This document shows positions 26,300 through 35,965 of a stretch of 64,000 nucleotides of DNA, piece after piece. A model generated the notes under the pieces. That model saw nothing but the letters and a program-made list of their open reading frames with translations. It made no database searches and was not told the origin of the DNA. The position numbers and the translations under genes were made by a program. This stretch comes from Streptomyces albicerus. Lineage in GTDB: Bacteria; Actinomycetota; Actinomycetes; Streptomycetales; Streptomycetaceae. The DNA lies in the NCBI RefSeq assembly GCF_008905045.1, contig NZ_VWMY01000032.1, positions 62,001 through 126,000 on the forward strand, in the 5' to 3' direction. The first letter of the stretch is position 1. Every line of letters begins with the position of its first letter.

Positions 26300-27157
26300 T
26301 CAGCTCCCGCCGCGGAGCGCGTCGAGGACGTGGGGCCAGGCAACCGTCCCCAAGAGCGCGTCAGCCTCGGGTGTGCCTCCGTACTGGAAGCGTGGGGATG
26401 CCGATGCCGGGCTCTCGCCAGGAAAGCGTGGGCGGTGGCCGGCATCGGCGCGGGCGATCAGACGCACCGTGGCCCCGGCTGAGCGACGGCGTTGCGCCAG
26501 TTGTTCGGCGAAGGGAAGAGGCGGCCACATCCCGTCGTCGCCGCCTGCGACCAGCAGCAGATCGGCCCGCGCCTTGTCCACGGGGATCTCCGCCGCAGGG
26601 AGCAGATCAGCAAACGTCCGCTCGCTCAGTTCGTACCACCCGCGGATGGCGACCGGCCCACCGTCCGTCTCTGCGGGTGTCCAGGAATCGTCCAGGGGGA
26701 CGAAAGGCAGCGCCTGCTCCCGCCAGGTCCAGGACGATCGATAGGGGCGGTGGGCTCCATCGCGCCCTGGCCCGACGTTGCACCAGACCCGGGACGTGGG
26801 CGACATCGCGACGACAACGTCCACGCGCGGATCGTGCACTGCCGTGAGCAGCGCCGCCTCAGCCCCCTTGGAAGTGCCCAGAATGCCGATGCGTCGTGCC
26901 CCGTTCAACCGGAGGAAGTCGACGGCGGCGGTGAAGGTCTCCAGGGGGATCTCACAGATCCCCGGGGACTGCTCCGGCCCGCCGAACCAGCGGATCGACA
27001 AGGCCGTCATGCCCTGCTGGGCAAGGATGCGTGCCCTCTCTCCTTCGATGCGCCCGCTGGATCCTGCCAGGACCAGGACACCGATGTCACTGCCGCGGGC
27101 GGGAGCGACCAGTACGCCTTCCCAGGGATCGGTCAGCTCGCGCTCAGTGACATCCAC
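26300..27157 (-). CDS. BAAT/acyl-CoA thioesterase-like alpha/beta hydrolase
   Basis: 285 residues. The nucleophile elbow reads GILGTSKGAEAALL, i.e. S/C-K-G as in the C-terminal domain of bile-acid-CoA:amino-acid N-acyltransferase relatives rather than the classical GxSxG. The acid loop is LLLVAGGDDGMWPP and the His lies in ADAGHRPRFPG. An acyl thioesterase or dienelactone-hydrolase-like activity is likely, in the cytoplasm. The gene stands alone between a GNAT gene and an IS701 relic. Confidence 0.8.
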   Translation of the reverse strand: MDVTERELTDPWEGVLVAPARGSDIGVLVLAGSSGRIEGERARILAQQGMTALSIRWFGGPEQSPGICEIPLETFTAAVDFLRLNGARRIGILGTSKGAEAALLTAVHDPRVDVVVAMSPTSRVWCNVGPGRDGAHRPYRSSWTWREQALPFVPLDDSWTPAETDGGPVAIRGWYELSERTFADLLPAAEIPVDKARADLLLVAGGDDGMWPPLPFAEQLAQRRRSAGATVRLIARADAGHRPRFPGESPASASPRFQYGGTPEADALLGTVAWPHVLDALRGGS

Positions 27158-27300
27158 GTGGCCCCCCGTCGGTCCGCCTCAACCTCTCAGCGCAGCCTAA
27201 TCGGCGTTGCCATTCCTCCCGGAACGGCCGCATCCGCCCCGCATAGCCACCGGTGGTGTCAATCCGGCGGTCCCAAATGAACTCGCCCTCCGGAACCGCC

Positions 27301-27932
27301 TCACATCGCGACCCACCGGGCGCGGTGCGCGACATCGAGGAATCGGACGATCATGCGGGCGGCCAGCCCCGGCTTGGTCGCAAAGACGTGTCCTCGTCCA
27401 GGCCCGCGGCTCGGCAGCGATCTGGGTCGCGCGTCCAGGAGCGCGGGATGTACAGCTCCCGGTCCACCGCCGCGTACCCGCGGCAGTCCCGCGTAGACGA
27501 GGTAGACAGCGACTTGCGCGTTTTCGATCCTCCCGGCGGTGCCGGTGTACTGGCGCTGGACACCGACGGTGTGCGTGCCCTTCTTCACGTCCCCGGTCTC
27601 GTCGACCACCAGCCGTGCACCCTCGTCGTGCAGATGCTCCAGGACGTCCTCACGCACGTCTTCGCGTACGGCGTCGGCATCCCATCGGGCCCGGCCGAGC
27701 AGGTGCTGCATGCCGTCCAGAGTGGCCTCTCCGGCCCATTCGGCGATGCTCCAGCAGTTTTTTTGCGTGGCAGGTCCGACAGCAGCCCCAGCACCAGATC
27801 CCGTACCCGACGCCGGGGTTCGACCCGGGCGAACCGGTCGGCTATCCGGCTCATCAGGCCCTCGAACGCTTCGTGTCGGCGGGCAGGGGCTTCCCTGTGA
27901 CCTGCGGCCACCGCAAGATCGTCAGTGTTCAC
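27301..27932 (-). pseudogene. IS701-family transposase, N-terminal remnant
   Basis: Reading the minus strand, RFARVEPRRRVRDLVLGLLS begins the transposase; a shift at an A7 run (T run at about 27759-27765) moves the frame to WSIAEWAGEATLDGMQHLLG, LVVDETGDVKKGTHTVGVQR (first DDE Asp) and IENAQVAVYLVYAG, then another shift to VDRELYIPRSWTRDPDRCRA. The C-terminal half is missing. Two frameshifts and truncation make it dead. Confidence 0.8.
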
Positions 27933-27993
27933 ACACCGATGATCAGTGGCGGCCGCAACCTTCTCGCAGCCGACCCACGAGCAAGATCAAGGT

Positions 27994-28488
27994 CTATGGC
28001 TGGAGGTCGCGCTGGTACCAGGTGCCTGACTTGCCGCCGAGATCGGCCGGGGTGGCAGGGCCAACCGGGACGAACCCGGCCTTGGTCAAGACTTTCTGGG
28101 ACGCGGCGTTGTCGTGGGAGGTGGCCGCCCGCAGTGTGCGCAGGCCGTGCCTCGCGGTCGCCATCCGGCACAGCTCCCGGACGGTAGCGGTCGCGACGCC
28201 GCGGCCGGCGACCTGCTCCGCGACCCGGTAGCCGAGTCTGGCAGTGCCGTCCTCCACGTCGTACAGGTTGAACCTGCCGAGCACCGAGCCGTCCTCGGCG
28301 ACGAGCACGTAGAAGGCGCAGATGCCGGTCTCCTGCTCGGCCAACAAGGCGTTGTACCCGTCGGTGAACTGGTCGAAGAAGTCGTCGCCGCGGTCGGAGA
28401 TCGAGGCAGCGAAGTAGGTGCGGTTCGCCAGCTCGAAGGCCAGGACCGCCGGGGCGTGGCCGGCATGCAGCCGCTTCAGCTCGGGCAT
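27994..28488 (-). CDS. GNAT family N-acetyltransferase, RimJ/RimL type
   Basis: 164 residues. LGYRVAEQVAGRGVATATVR gives the acetyl-CoA loop, and LRAATSHDNAASQKVLTKAG is the hallmark of RimJ/RimL-like N-acetyltransferases (NxxSxxVLxKxGF). Soluble, probably modifying an amine or a protein N-terminus. It diverges from the truncated SDR gene at 28615. Confidence 0.88.
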   Translation of the reverse strand: MPELKRLHAGHAPAVLAFELANRTYFAASISDRGDDFFDQFTDGYNALLAEQETGICAFYVLVAEDGSVLGRFNLYDVEDGTARLGYRVAEQVAGRGVATATVRELCRMATARHGLRTLRAATSHDNAASQKVLTKAGFVPVGPATPADLGGKSGTWYQRDLQP

Positions 28489-28614
28489 CGCCCGACTCTA
28501 CCCAGATCGTGCGCTGAGGCCATCTGAGTTTCCGCCAGCGGCAGACAGCCCCAAGAACCTGCTGACCGCTCATCGCCGCCCCAACGGCCTAGGGTGGAAA
28601 ACGGAGGCAACAGC

Positions 28615-29070
28615 ATGGGCGCGTCGGAGTATGCCGGGCTGACGCCAGTCGTGACCGGTGGCGCATCAGGTATCGGATTGGCCACGGCGCGGCTGCTCGC
28701 CGCCCGCGAGGCCCATGTCGCCTGCCTCGACCTCAAGCCCGACGACGTGCCCACACTGCTGGCCGGGATACCGGCCGACGTGGCCGTACGGACGGCGGTC
28801 GAGGGGGCCGCACGGCGGCTCTGCGGCATCGACATCCTGGTCGGCGACGTCGGCAACGTCGGTATCGGCGCCCAGGGCTCCATCGAGGCCAGCACCGACG
28901 ACGAACGGCACCGGGTCTTCGAGGTCAACGTCATCGGCATCGTGCGAGCCCGCTCCCCGGTTCCACCACAGGTACAGATGTCGCCGTCGACGGCGACATT
29001 CACGGACCATGGATCCGGCGCCGCGCCTGACCTCCGGCACGAAACCGTCCGCAAGGAGAACCAGCCGTGA
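28615..29070 (+). pseudogene. Short-chain dehydrogenase/reductase, truncated
   Basis: ATG 28615 with a good GGAGG opens an SDR: VVTGGASGIGLATARLLAA (NAD-binding TGxxxGxG), CLDLKP, and a damaged DILVGDVGNVGIGA where the NNxG motif is normally VNNVG. The frame remains open through FEVNVIGIVRA but then departs from the family (SPVPPQVQM...), so the catalytic Ser and YxxxK are absent. The 151-residue product is about 100 residues short. An internal deletion probably fused its middle to sequence just before the next gene. Confidence 0.75.
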
Positions 29071-30140
29071 AGACCCGATGCCTCAGATATCCCGGCCTCG
29101 GGGCCGTCACCGCCCTCGCCGTCACCGCGCTCAGCGCCTGCGGCGGCTCCGGTGCCGACTCGGAGGGCGACGCGGACGGTGCCCCGGTGGTGGGCGTCGA
29201 CTACCCCCGCTCCGACACCGACTTCTGGAACGCGTACATCAAATACACCCCGCGGTTCGCCAAGGAGCTCGGCCTGGAGCTGAAGACCACCCACTCGGAA
29301 AACGACGTCGCCAAACTCGCCGCCAACGCACAGACCTTCATCATCCACAGGGTGAAGGGCGTAGCGATGGCCCCGCAGGCCACTGCCCTGATAGCGCCCA
29401 CCCTCCAGCAGCTGGCCGCGCAGAAGATCCCCGTGGTCACGCTGGATACCCGTCCCGACACCGGCGACGTCTACATGGTGGTGCGCGCCGACAACCGTGC
29501 GTACGGAGAGAAGGCCTGCCGGTTCCTCGGCACCAAGCTCGGCGGCGAGGGCAAGGTCGTCATGCTCCAGGGCGACCTTGCCTCGATCAATGCCCGGGAC
29601 CGCACCGAGGGGTTCAACGAGTGCATGAAGGAGAACTATCCCAAGATCAAGGTCTTCGGGGAGGCGACCAACTGGGATGGGGCCGTCGCGGCGAAGAAGC
29701 TGCAGACGGATCTCACCGCCCACCCTGATATCAAGGGCGTCTACATGCAGGCCAGCTTCGCGCTCTCCGGCACCGTGCAGGTGCTCAAGACGCAGGGTCT
29801 GCTGGTCGGCCCGGAGGACAAGAAGCATGTGTTCGTGGTCTCCAACGACGGCATCCCCAGGGAGCTCAATGACATCGCCGAGGGCAAGATCGACGCCACG
29901 GTCTCCCAGCCCGCTGACCTCTACGCCAAGTACGCCCTCTACTACCTGAAGGCGGCGATCGAGGGCAAGACGTTCAAGCCCGGCAAGACCGATCACGACA
30001 GCACGATCGTCCAAGTCCGCGACGGTGTGCTGGAGGACCAGCTGTCCGCACCGCTGGTGACCGCGGACGGCGGGACCTACGGCGGAGTTCCCAGTCTCAG
30101 GAGCGACGACACGTCCCTCTGGGGCAACAACCCCGGCTGA
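29067..30140 (+). CDS. Sugar ABC transporter substrate-binding lipoprotein (ribose-type, PBP1 fold)
   Basis: 357 residues. A signal sequence ending LSAC (Cys25) makes it a lipoprotein outside the membrane. The two-lobed type I periplasmic fold shows VGVDYPRSDTDFWNAYIKYT, then GVAMAPQATALIAPTLQQLA, DNRAYGEKACRFLG and HVFVVSNDGIPRELNDIAEG, as in ribose/xylose-binding proteins. GTG 29067 overlaps the stop of the truncated SDR. No ATPase or permease of this type follows, so it may be an orphan left from a larger operon or may work with components elsewhere. Confidence 0.85.
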   Translation: MKTRCLRYPGLGAVTALAVTALSACGGSGADSEGDADGAPVVGVDYPRSDTDFWNAYIKYTPRFAKELGLELKTTHSENDVAKLAANAQTFIIHRVKGVAMAPQATALIAPTLQQLAAQKIPVVTLDTRPDTGDVYMVVRADNRAYGEKACRFLGTKLGGEGKVVMLQGDLASINARDRTEGFNECMKENYPKIKVFGEATNWDGAVAAKKLQTDLTAHPDIKGVYMQASFALSGTVQVLKTQGLLVGPEDKKHVFVVSNDGIPRELNDIAEGKIDATVSQPADLYAKYALYYLKAAIEGKTFKPGKTDHDSTIVQVRDGVLEDQLSAPLVTADGGTYGGVPSLRSDDTSLWGNNPG

Positions 30141-30524
30141 CCTCGCACGGCGTGCGCTCGGCGAACACCTCCTGTAACGCCGCGACCACCTGCTGCCCGC
30201 CTGTTGCCCCGCGAATGCCGGTACCCGGCCAGCCAGGCCACGTGGTACCGCCACACCGGATCGACCGCCCCCAGCGGCAGGCCCTCCACCGGCACAGCCA
30301 CACAGCCGAGGAACCGCTCCACGAGCGAGGGCAGCCGCTCAGTGCGCGCGCCGCGCGCGGCGATCAGCGTCTCGACGGCGGCGCGGTGGTCGCTGTCGGC
30401 CGCGTTGATCACCGCGTCCGCGCGGCGTGCCAGGTCGGTGTGCCTGGTCGGTGAGGAGAGCTGGGTCGTCCAGGCCGCCCCAGCGACGCCGGACCCAACT
30501 CGGCCCAGTCGTCAGCCGTCAGCC
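30141..30524 (-). pseudogene. Degenerate gene fragment, possibly NAD(P)-binding epimerase-like
   Basis: On the minus strand, LTADDWAELGPASLG and, in another frame, AVINAADSDHRAAVETLIAA can be read, the latter resembling the DAVIHAAN helix of atypical SDR/epimerase proteins. The continuation (VERFLGCVAVPVEGLPLGAV and onward) matches nothing I know. Several frame changes and no start codon make this gene debris between two convergent genes; the family guess is weak. Confidence 0.3.
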
Positions 30525-31538
30525 TCAGCCGCCCGTGGTCTCCCGCACGATGATCCGGTGCCCTGCCACATGGTCCTGAGGGGTGGTGGCGGCGGGGTCG
30601 TCGATGCGTTCCAGGAGCAGGGACACGGCGGCTCTGGCGATCTCCTGCTTGTCGGGGGCGACGGTGGTCAGGCTGGGCACGCTGAACCGGGAGGCCTCGA
30701 TGTCGTCGAAGCCGACCACGTCGAGGTCGGCCGGTACGGAGTGGCCCTGTTCGTGCAGCGCCCGCAGTGCGCCGAGGGCGAGGTGGTCGTTCAGGCACAG
30801 CAGGGCGTCGGGGCGGGGCTCGCGTCGCATCAGTGAGGTCGCCGCGCGGGCGCCGTCGTGCCAGTGGTAGGCGTCCACCGGTAGGACGAGGTCGTCTTCG
30901 AAGGGCAGCCCGGCGGCCTTGAGGGCCTCGCGGTAACCGTCGGTGCGCAGCCGGTCGGTGCCCTGTCGGCCGCGTACGGCGCCGCCGATGACGGCGATGC
31001 GGCGGCGGCCTCGGGACAGCAGGTGCTCGGTGGCCTCGCGGGCGGCCCGTACGTTGTCGATGCCGATGTGGTCGGTGCTGCCCTCGAGGGAGCGCTCGCC
31101 GAGGAGGACCACTGGCAGGCGCCGGTCGCGGGTGGCGAAGTCGCGTGGGTCCAGGGCGAGTGGGCTGAGGATGACGCCGTCGGAGAACTGCGCGTCGAAG
31201 CCGTGCAGCGCGGCCAGTTCGCGCTCGCGCACCGCGCCGGTCTGGTGGAGCAGGACGGTGTGGCCGCGCCCGGTGGCCTCGTTCATGACGTGCTTGGCCA
31301 GTTCGGCGAAGTACGCCACGTCGAGTTCCGGGACGGCCAGGGTGATCATGCCGGTGCGGCCCTGACGCAGTTGGCGTCCGGCCATGTTGACGCGGTAGCC
31401 GAGGGCGTCGATGGCCTCCTGGACCACGGTGCGGGTCTGCTCCGAGACGTGCTCGTAGTTGTTGATCACGTTCGACACGGTCTTGGGGGAGACGCCCGCG
31501 TACTCCGCCACGTCCTTGAGTCTCGGTCTTGCCGCCAC
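30525..31538 (-). CDS. LacI family transcriptional regulator
   Basis: 337 residues from GTG 31538, chosen for GGAAGGAAG six bases upstream. The N-terminal LacI helix-turn-helix (RLKDVAEYAGVSPKTVSNVI) and hinge (DALGYRVNMAGRQLR) are followed by the sugar-binding PBP1 core (GMITLAVPELDVAYFAELAK, HIGIDNVRAAREATEHLLSR, DLDVVGFDDIEASRFSVPSL). It diverges from the GH2 gene, and TTACATCGATGTAA lies between them. The same palindrome occurs before the ABC importer and, with one change, before the GH43 gene. Predicted repressor of these units, released by a sugar. Confidence 0.92.
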   Translation of the reverse strand: MAARPRLKDVAEYAGVSPKTVSNVINNYEHVSEQTRTVVQEAIDALGYRVNMAGRQLRQGRTGMITLAVPELDVAYFAELAKHVMNEATGRGHTVLLHQTGAVRERELAALHGFDAQFSDGVILSPLALDPRDFATRDRRLPVVLLGERSLEGSTDHIGIDNVRAAREATEHLLSRGRRRIAVIGGAVRGRQGTDRLRTDGYREALKAAGLPFEDDLVLPVDAYHWHDGARAATSLMRREPRPDALLCLNDHLALGALRALHEQGHSVPADLDVVGFDDIEASRFSVPSLTTVAPDKQEIARAAVSLLLERIDDPAATTPQDHVAGHRIIVRETTGG

Positions 31539-31619
31539 GCTGTACTTCCTTCCGCCTGCCGTGATCGTACCGACCGTCACGAATCAGCTTCGGGCCGGAT
31601 CGGATCGCCGCCGAGCCAT

Positions 31620-31633
31620 TTACATCGATGTAA
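31620..31633. promoter_or_regulatory. LacI-type operator 1
   Basis: TTACATCGATGTAA, a perfect 14-bp palindrome with the central CG typical of LacI-family sites, lies between the divergent LacI and GH2 genes. Confidence 0.8.
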
Positions 31634-31688
31634 TCGCCGTGGTGCCATAAGCCTCGCACCGATCGGCTCTCACGGCACAAGGAGATCC

Positions 31689-33530
31689 ATGCCGCTCCCC
31701 CACCTCTCGGAACAGCCCCGCCCCGAGTACCCCAGGCCGCAGTTCGTCCGGGACGCCTGGCTCAATCTCAACGGCTCGTGGCAGTTCGAGATCGACCGGT
31801 CCGACACCGGTCTCGAGCGCGGTCTGCGCGAGCGCGAGCTCGCCGACCGCATCGTCGTCCCGTTCTGCCCGGAGTCGGCGCTCTCCGGGATCGGCGAGAC
31901 CGACTTCCTGGAGGCCGTCTGGTACCGGCACACGGTGACCGTCCCGGCCGCGTGGGCGGGCTCCCGGGTGCTGCTGCACTTCGGCGCCGTCGACCACGAC
32001 ACGACGGTGTGGGCGGGCGGCACCGAGGTCGCCCGCCACCGCGGCGGCTTCACCCCGTTCACCGCTGACCTCGGCGATGTGGCCGTGGCGGGCGAGGAGT
32101 TGACGATCGTCGTACGGGCCCGGGACAGCCGGCACGGAGTCCAGGCCCGCGGCAAGCAGGCCACCCGGTACGCCAACTCCCACTGCCACTACACCCGGAC
32201 CACCGGCATCTGGCAGACCGTGTGGCTGGAGCCGGTCCCGCGCGCCGTCGCGCTCAAGCGCCCCCGCATCACGCCCGACCTGGCCTCGGGGTCCTTCTTC
32301 CTGGAACTGCCGCTGACCGCCAACGTCCCCGGCCACCGCGTGCGCGCCACGCTCACCGACGGCGGGGACGAGATTGTCGTGGCCGAGAGCCGCGCGGACC
32401 TCGACCTCGCGCCCCGCCTGGTGCTGACCGTGCCCGCCGACCGGCTGCGGGTGTGGTCGCCCCAGGACCCGCACCTGTACGGCCTGACCTTCGAACTCCT
32501 CGACTCCGCCGGGGAGATCGTGGACACGGCACGCTCCTACGCCGGCCTGCGCTCGATCTCCGTCCACGGCAAGCGACTGCTGCTCAACGGCGAACCGGTC
32601 TTCCAGCGCCTCGTGCTCGACCAGGGCTACTACCCCGACGGCCTGATGACCGCGCCCAGCGACGCGGACCTGGTCCACGACATCGAACTGGGCCTGCACG
32701 CCGGCTTCAACGGGGCCCGGCTGCACCAGAAGGTCTTCGAGGAGCGCTATCTCTACCACGCCGACCGGCTCGGCTACCTGGTCTGGGGCGAGTTCGGCGA
32801 CTGGGGCTGCGAAGTCGGCGTCCGCGACGACAACCAGCGCCCCGACGCGTCATACGTCACCCAGTGGCTGGAGGCCCTGGAGCGGGACTACTCGCACCCC
32901 TCCATCATCGGCTGGTGCCCGCTGAACGAGACCTACCAGCCCCTGCACGACCGCATCACCCAACTCGACGACGTCACCCGGGCCATGTTCCTGGCCACCA
33001 AGCAGGCGGACCCCACCCGCCCCGTCATCGACGCCTCGGGCTACGCCCACCGGGTCGCGGAGACCGATGTGTACGACTCCCACTGCTACGAGCAGGACCC
33101 GGCCGCCTTCGCCAAGGCGATGGACGGCCTGGCGGAGGACCGGCCGTATGTCAACGCGGGGCCCGACGGCCGGACCTGGTCGGTGCCGTACCGCGGCCAG
33201 CCGTACTTCTGCAGCGAGTTCGGCGGCATCTGGTGGGACCCCGAGGCCGCGGCCGCCGCGGCAGGCAACGAGACCGACACCTCCTGGGGATACGGCGAAC
33301 GGCCGCGCACGGAGGAGGAGTTCGTCGACCGCTTCACTGGACTGACCGGCGTCCTGCTCGACGACCCGGACATGTTCGGCTACTGCTACACCCAGCTCAC
33401 CGACGTCTTCCAGGAACGCAACGGCATCTACCGCTTCGACCGCACCCAGAAGGTCGACACCGCCCGTCTGCGCCGGGCCCAACTGCTCCCGGCGGCCTAC
33501 GAAGACACCCTGCAGCCCCCTTCCCCGTAG
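31689..33530 (+). CDS. Glycoside hydrolase family 2 (beta-galactosidase/beta-glucuronidase-like)
   Basis: 613 residues from ATG 31689 (AAGGAGATCC upstream). No signal peptide, so it acts in the cytoplasm on imported oligosaccharide. A jelly-roll sugar-binding domain (~20-210, FLEAVWYRHTVTVPAAW), an immunoglobulin-like domain (~215-300) and a TIM barrel are in the GH2 order. The acid/base Glu lies in WCPLNETYQP and the nucleophile Glu in FCSEFGGIWW. Shorter than E. coli LacZ, as for the glucuronidase/mannosidase/arabinosidase-type GH2 branch; exact sugar not assigned. First gene of the LacI-controlled block. Confidence 0.9.
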   Translation: MPLPHLSEQPRPEYPRPQFVRDAWLNLNGSWQFEIDRSDTGLERGLRERELADRIVVPFCPESALSGIGETDFLEAVWYRHTVTVPAAWAGSRVLLHFGAVDHDTTVWAGGTEVARHRGGFTPFTADLGDVAVAGEELTIVVRARDSRHGVQARGKQATRYANSHCHYTRTTGIWQTVWLEPVPRAVALKRPRITPDLASGSFFLELPLTANVPGHRVRATLTDGGDEIVVAESRADLDLAPRLVLTVPADRLRVWSPQDPHLYGLTFELLDSAGEIVDTARSYAGLRSISVHGKRLLLNGEPVFQRLVLDQGYYPDGLMTAPSDADLVHDIELGLHAGFNGARLHQKVFEERYLYHADRLGYLVWGEFGDWGCEVGVRDDNQRPDASYVTQWLEALERDYSHPSIIGWCPLNETYQPLHDRITQLDDVTRAMFLATKQADPTRPVIDASGYAHRVAETDVYDSHCYEQDPAAFAKAMDGLAEDRPYVNAGPDGRTWSVPYRGQPYFCSEFGGIWWDPEAAAAAAGNETDTSWGYGERPRTEEEFVDRFTGLTGVLLDDPDMFGYCYTQLTDVFQERNGIYRFDRTQKVDTARLRRAQLLPAAYEDTLQPPSP

Positions 33531-33583
33531 CCCCTCCCCCCTTCCGCGCGAGCGGAACAAGCAGGGCGTTTCACGCCCGAGGT

Positions 33584-33597
33584 TTACATCGATGTAA
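33584..33597. promoter_or_regulatory. LacI-type operator 2
   Basis: TTACATCGATGTAA again, identical to the copy at 31620, 73 bases before the sugar-binding protein gene. Confidence 0.8.
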
Positions 33598-33669
33598 GAA
33601 CTGAACCGTGCGGCGGCGGTACCCGAAGGCCACATCCCCGGTGAACCGCCGCCCCTCGAAAGGAGCCCC

Positions 33670-35013
33670 ATGACCGGCATGCCCCCACCCGTCGGTCCGC
33701 CCCGTCTCACACGGCGCCGCGCCCTCACCGGCGCCCTCGCCTCCGGAGCCGCTCTCCTCGGCGCCGGAGCGCTCAGCGGCTGTGGGTCCGCGCAGGCTGC
33801 CGACGCCTCGACCGTCCGCCTGTGGGACCTGTTCAGCGGAGCCGACGGCGGCCTCCTCAACGACATGGTGCGCGCCGCGGGCCCCGACATGCCGGGCACG
33901 ACCATCGAGCGCACCGTCCTGGAGTGGGGACCCCCGTACTACACCAAGCTCGCCATGGCCTCCGCCGGCGGACGCGGGCCCGACGTCGCCGTCGCCCACA
34001 TGTCCCGCCTGGCCGGCTACGCGCCCACCGGCCTGGTCGACCCCTGGGACCTGGACGTACTGGCCGAATACGGGATCGGCCCCGCCGACTTCGCCGACAC
34101 GCTGTGGTCACGCGCCCAGCACCGAGGACGGACATACGCCATCCCCCTCGACACCCACCCCTTCATCGTCTTCTTCCACCCCGAACCAACCGCCGAGGCG
34201 GGCCTGCTCACCAAGGACGGCACCCTGGACGCGGAGGCGTTCTCCTCCCCCGACCGCTTCCTCGCCGCGGGCAGGGAACTGGCCAAAGCCTCGGGCAAAC
34301 ACGGCATCGCCTTCGGCTACGTCAACGACCCCGCCCAGGGATGGCGCCTCTTCTACGGCCTGTACCGGCAGACCGGCGGCACCCTCCACCTGCCCGAGGG
34401 CGGGCCGGCCGAGGTCGACGAGGACCGGATGGCCGAAGTCATCGCGTTCATGGCCAAGTTGACCGACGGCCGGGTCAACTCCAAACGGCTCGACTACTAC
34501 TCGGGCATCGCCTCCTTCGCCAACCGGCAGGCGGCGATGACCCTCTCGGGCGAGTGGGAGCTCGGCACCTTCCGCGCCGCGGACAAGAACGTGGGCGCCG
34601 CCCCGTTCCCCACCGTCTTCGGCACCCCGGCCGTCTACGCCGACTCGCACTCCTTCGTGCTGCCCCACCGCCCCGACCCGGACCCCGAACGCCGCCGCCG
34701 TACCCACCGCGCGGTCGCCGCGCTGCTCAAAGCCGGGCAGATCTGGGCCACCGCGGGCCACATCCCCGCCTACGGGCCCGTCACCCGCACCCGCGCCTAC
34801 GCGCGCCTGCAGCCCCAGGTCCACTACGCGGGCGCCCAGGACCACGTGGTCCTCGACCCCTCGGTGTGGTTCGCCGGGTCCGGCTCCGACTTCCAGACCG
34901 CCATGTCCCAGGTGCTGCAGCAGGCCCTCCTCGACGGCCTCGCCCCCGACCGTGCGGCGCGCGCCATGGTCCGGCGCCTGAACACCTTCCTGTCCAAGCC
35001 CAGCCCGGCCTGA
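33670..35013 (+). CDS. Extracellular sugar-binding lipoprotein of ABC importer
   Basis: 447 residues from ATG 33670 (GAAAGGAG upstream). A twin-arginine-like TRRRALTG signal and LSGC (Cys38) mark an exported, probably Tat-routed lipoprotein. The family 1 solute-binding fold shows VRLWDLFSGADGG and, later, AMTLSGEWELGTFRAADKNV. It delivers an oligosaccharide to the two permeases that follow. No dedicated ATPase is present; in Streptomyces such systems share MsiK encoded elsewhere. Operator 2 lies upstream. Confidence 0.9.
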   Translation: MTGMPPPVGPPRLTRRRALTGALASGAALLGAGALSGCGSAQAADASTVRLWDLFSGADGGLLNDMVRAAGPDMPGTTIERTVLEWGPPYYTKLAMASAGGRGPDVAVAHMSRLAGYAPTGLVDPWDLDVLAEYGIGPADFADTLWSRAQHRGRTYAIPLDTHPFIVFFHPEPTAEAGLLTKDGTLDAEAFSSPDRFLAAGRELAKASGKHGIAFGYVNDPAQGWRLFYGLYRQTGGTLHLPEGGPAEVDEDRMAEVIAFMAKLTDGRVNSKRLDYYSGIASFANRQAAMTLSGEWELGTFRAADKNVGAAPFPTVFGTPAVYADSHSFVLPHRPDPDPERRRRTHRAVAALLKAGQIWATAGHIPAYGPVTRTRAYARLQPQVHYAGAQDHVVLDPSVWFAGSGSDFQTAMSQVLQQALLDGLAPDRAARAMVRRLNTFLSKPSPA

Positions 35014-35046
35014 CCGGCCGCGCACCACCGCGCAGGAGGCACAACG

Positions 35047-35964
35047 ATGTCCTCTCCCCACGCCTCGCCCCACGCCTCGCCCCGCCCCGGAGCTCCGTCC
35101 GTGCGCCGATCGGTCCCGCCCGGCCTGCTGTTCGCGCTGCCCTTCCTCATCTTGTTCGCCATGTTCCTGCTCTGGCCACTGGGCCAGGGCCTGTGGATGA
35201 GCCTCACGGACACCTCCCTGTCGGTCCACGACCCGGCCTTCATCGGCGTCGACAACTTCACCGAAGCACTCCAGGACACCGAGATGTGGCGCTCGCTCGG
35301 CCACACCGTCTGGTTCACCCTGATCTCGACCGTCCCGCTGGTCGGGGTCGCGCTCGGCCTGGCCCTGCTGGTCCACACCGGCCTGCCCGGCCAGTGGGTG
35401 TGGCGGCTGGCCTTCTTCGCCCCCTATCTGCTGCCCGTCGGCGTCGTCAGCCTGCTGTGGCTGTGGCTCTACCAGCCCGACCTCGGCCTCTACAACCACC
35501 TCCTCGGCTCCCTCGGCCTCGACCAAGTGGGCTGGCTCAGCGACGAGTCGGTCGCCATGTGGGCCATCGCCCTGACCACCCTGTGGTGGACGGTCGGCTT
35601 CAACTTCCTGCTCTACCTGGCCGCGTTGCAGTCCATCCCCGACCACCTCTACGAGGCCTCCGCCATCGACGGCGCGGGCGCCTGGCGGCGGCTGTGGTCG
35701 ATCACGCTGCCCCAGCTCTCCCGCATCACCGTCGTGATCACAGTGCTGCAGATCCTGGCCTCCCTGAAGGTCTTCGACCAGGTGTACCTCCTGACCAAGG
35801 GCGGCCCGAACGGCTCCACCCGCCCGGTCGTCGAGTACATCTACGACGTCGGCTTCACCGGCTACCGGCTCGGATACGCCTCGGCGATCAGCTACGTCTT
35901 CTTCACCCTCGTCCTCGTCGCCTCCGCCACCCAGTACGCCGCCCTCCGCCGCCGGGAGAAGTGA
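35047..35964 (+). CDS. Sugar ABC transporter permease, MalF/UgpA type
   Basis: 305 residues, six membrane helices, with the permease-ATPase coupling loop EASAIDGAGAWRRLWSITLP (EAAxxDGAxxxxxFxxIxLP) near residue 205. GCAGGAGGCACAACG precedes the start; 33 bases after the binding-protein gene and one base before the next permease gene. Forms the membrane channel with the 35966-36907 product. Confidence 0.93.
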   Translation: MSSPHASPHASPRPGAPSVRRSVPPGLLFALPFLILFAMFLLWPLGQGLWMSLTDTSLSVHDPAFIGVDNFTEALQDTEMWRSLGHTVWFTLISTVPLVGVALGLALLVHTGLPGQWVWRLAFFAPYLLPVGVVSLLWLWLYQPDLGLYNHLLGSLGLDQVGWLSDESVAMWAIALTTLWWTVGFNFLLYLAALQSIPDHLYEASAIDGAGAWRRLWSITLPQLSRITVVITVLQILASLKVFDQVYLLTKGGPNGSTRPVVEYIYDVGFTGYRLGYASAISYVFFTLVLVASATQYAALRRREK

Positions 35965-35965
35965 C

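Noticed and set aside
27751..27770. Programmed frameshift at the A7 run in the IS701 relic
   Set aside because: IS701 transposases are normally a single frame, and the gene has a further frameshift and a missing C-terminus, so decay is simpler.
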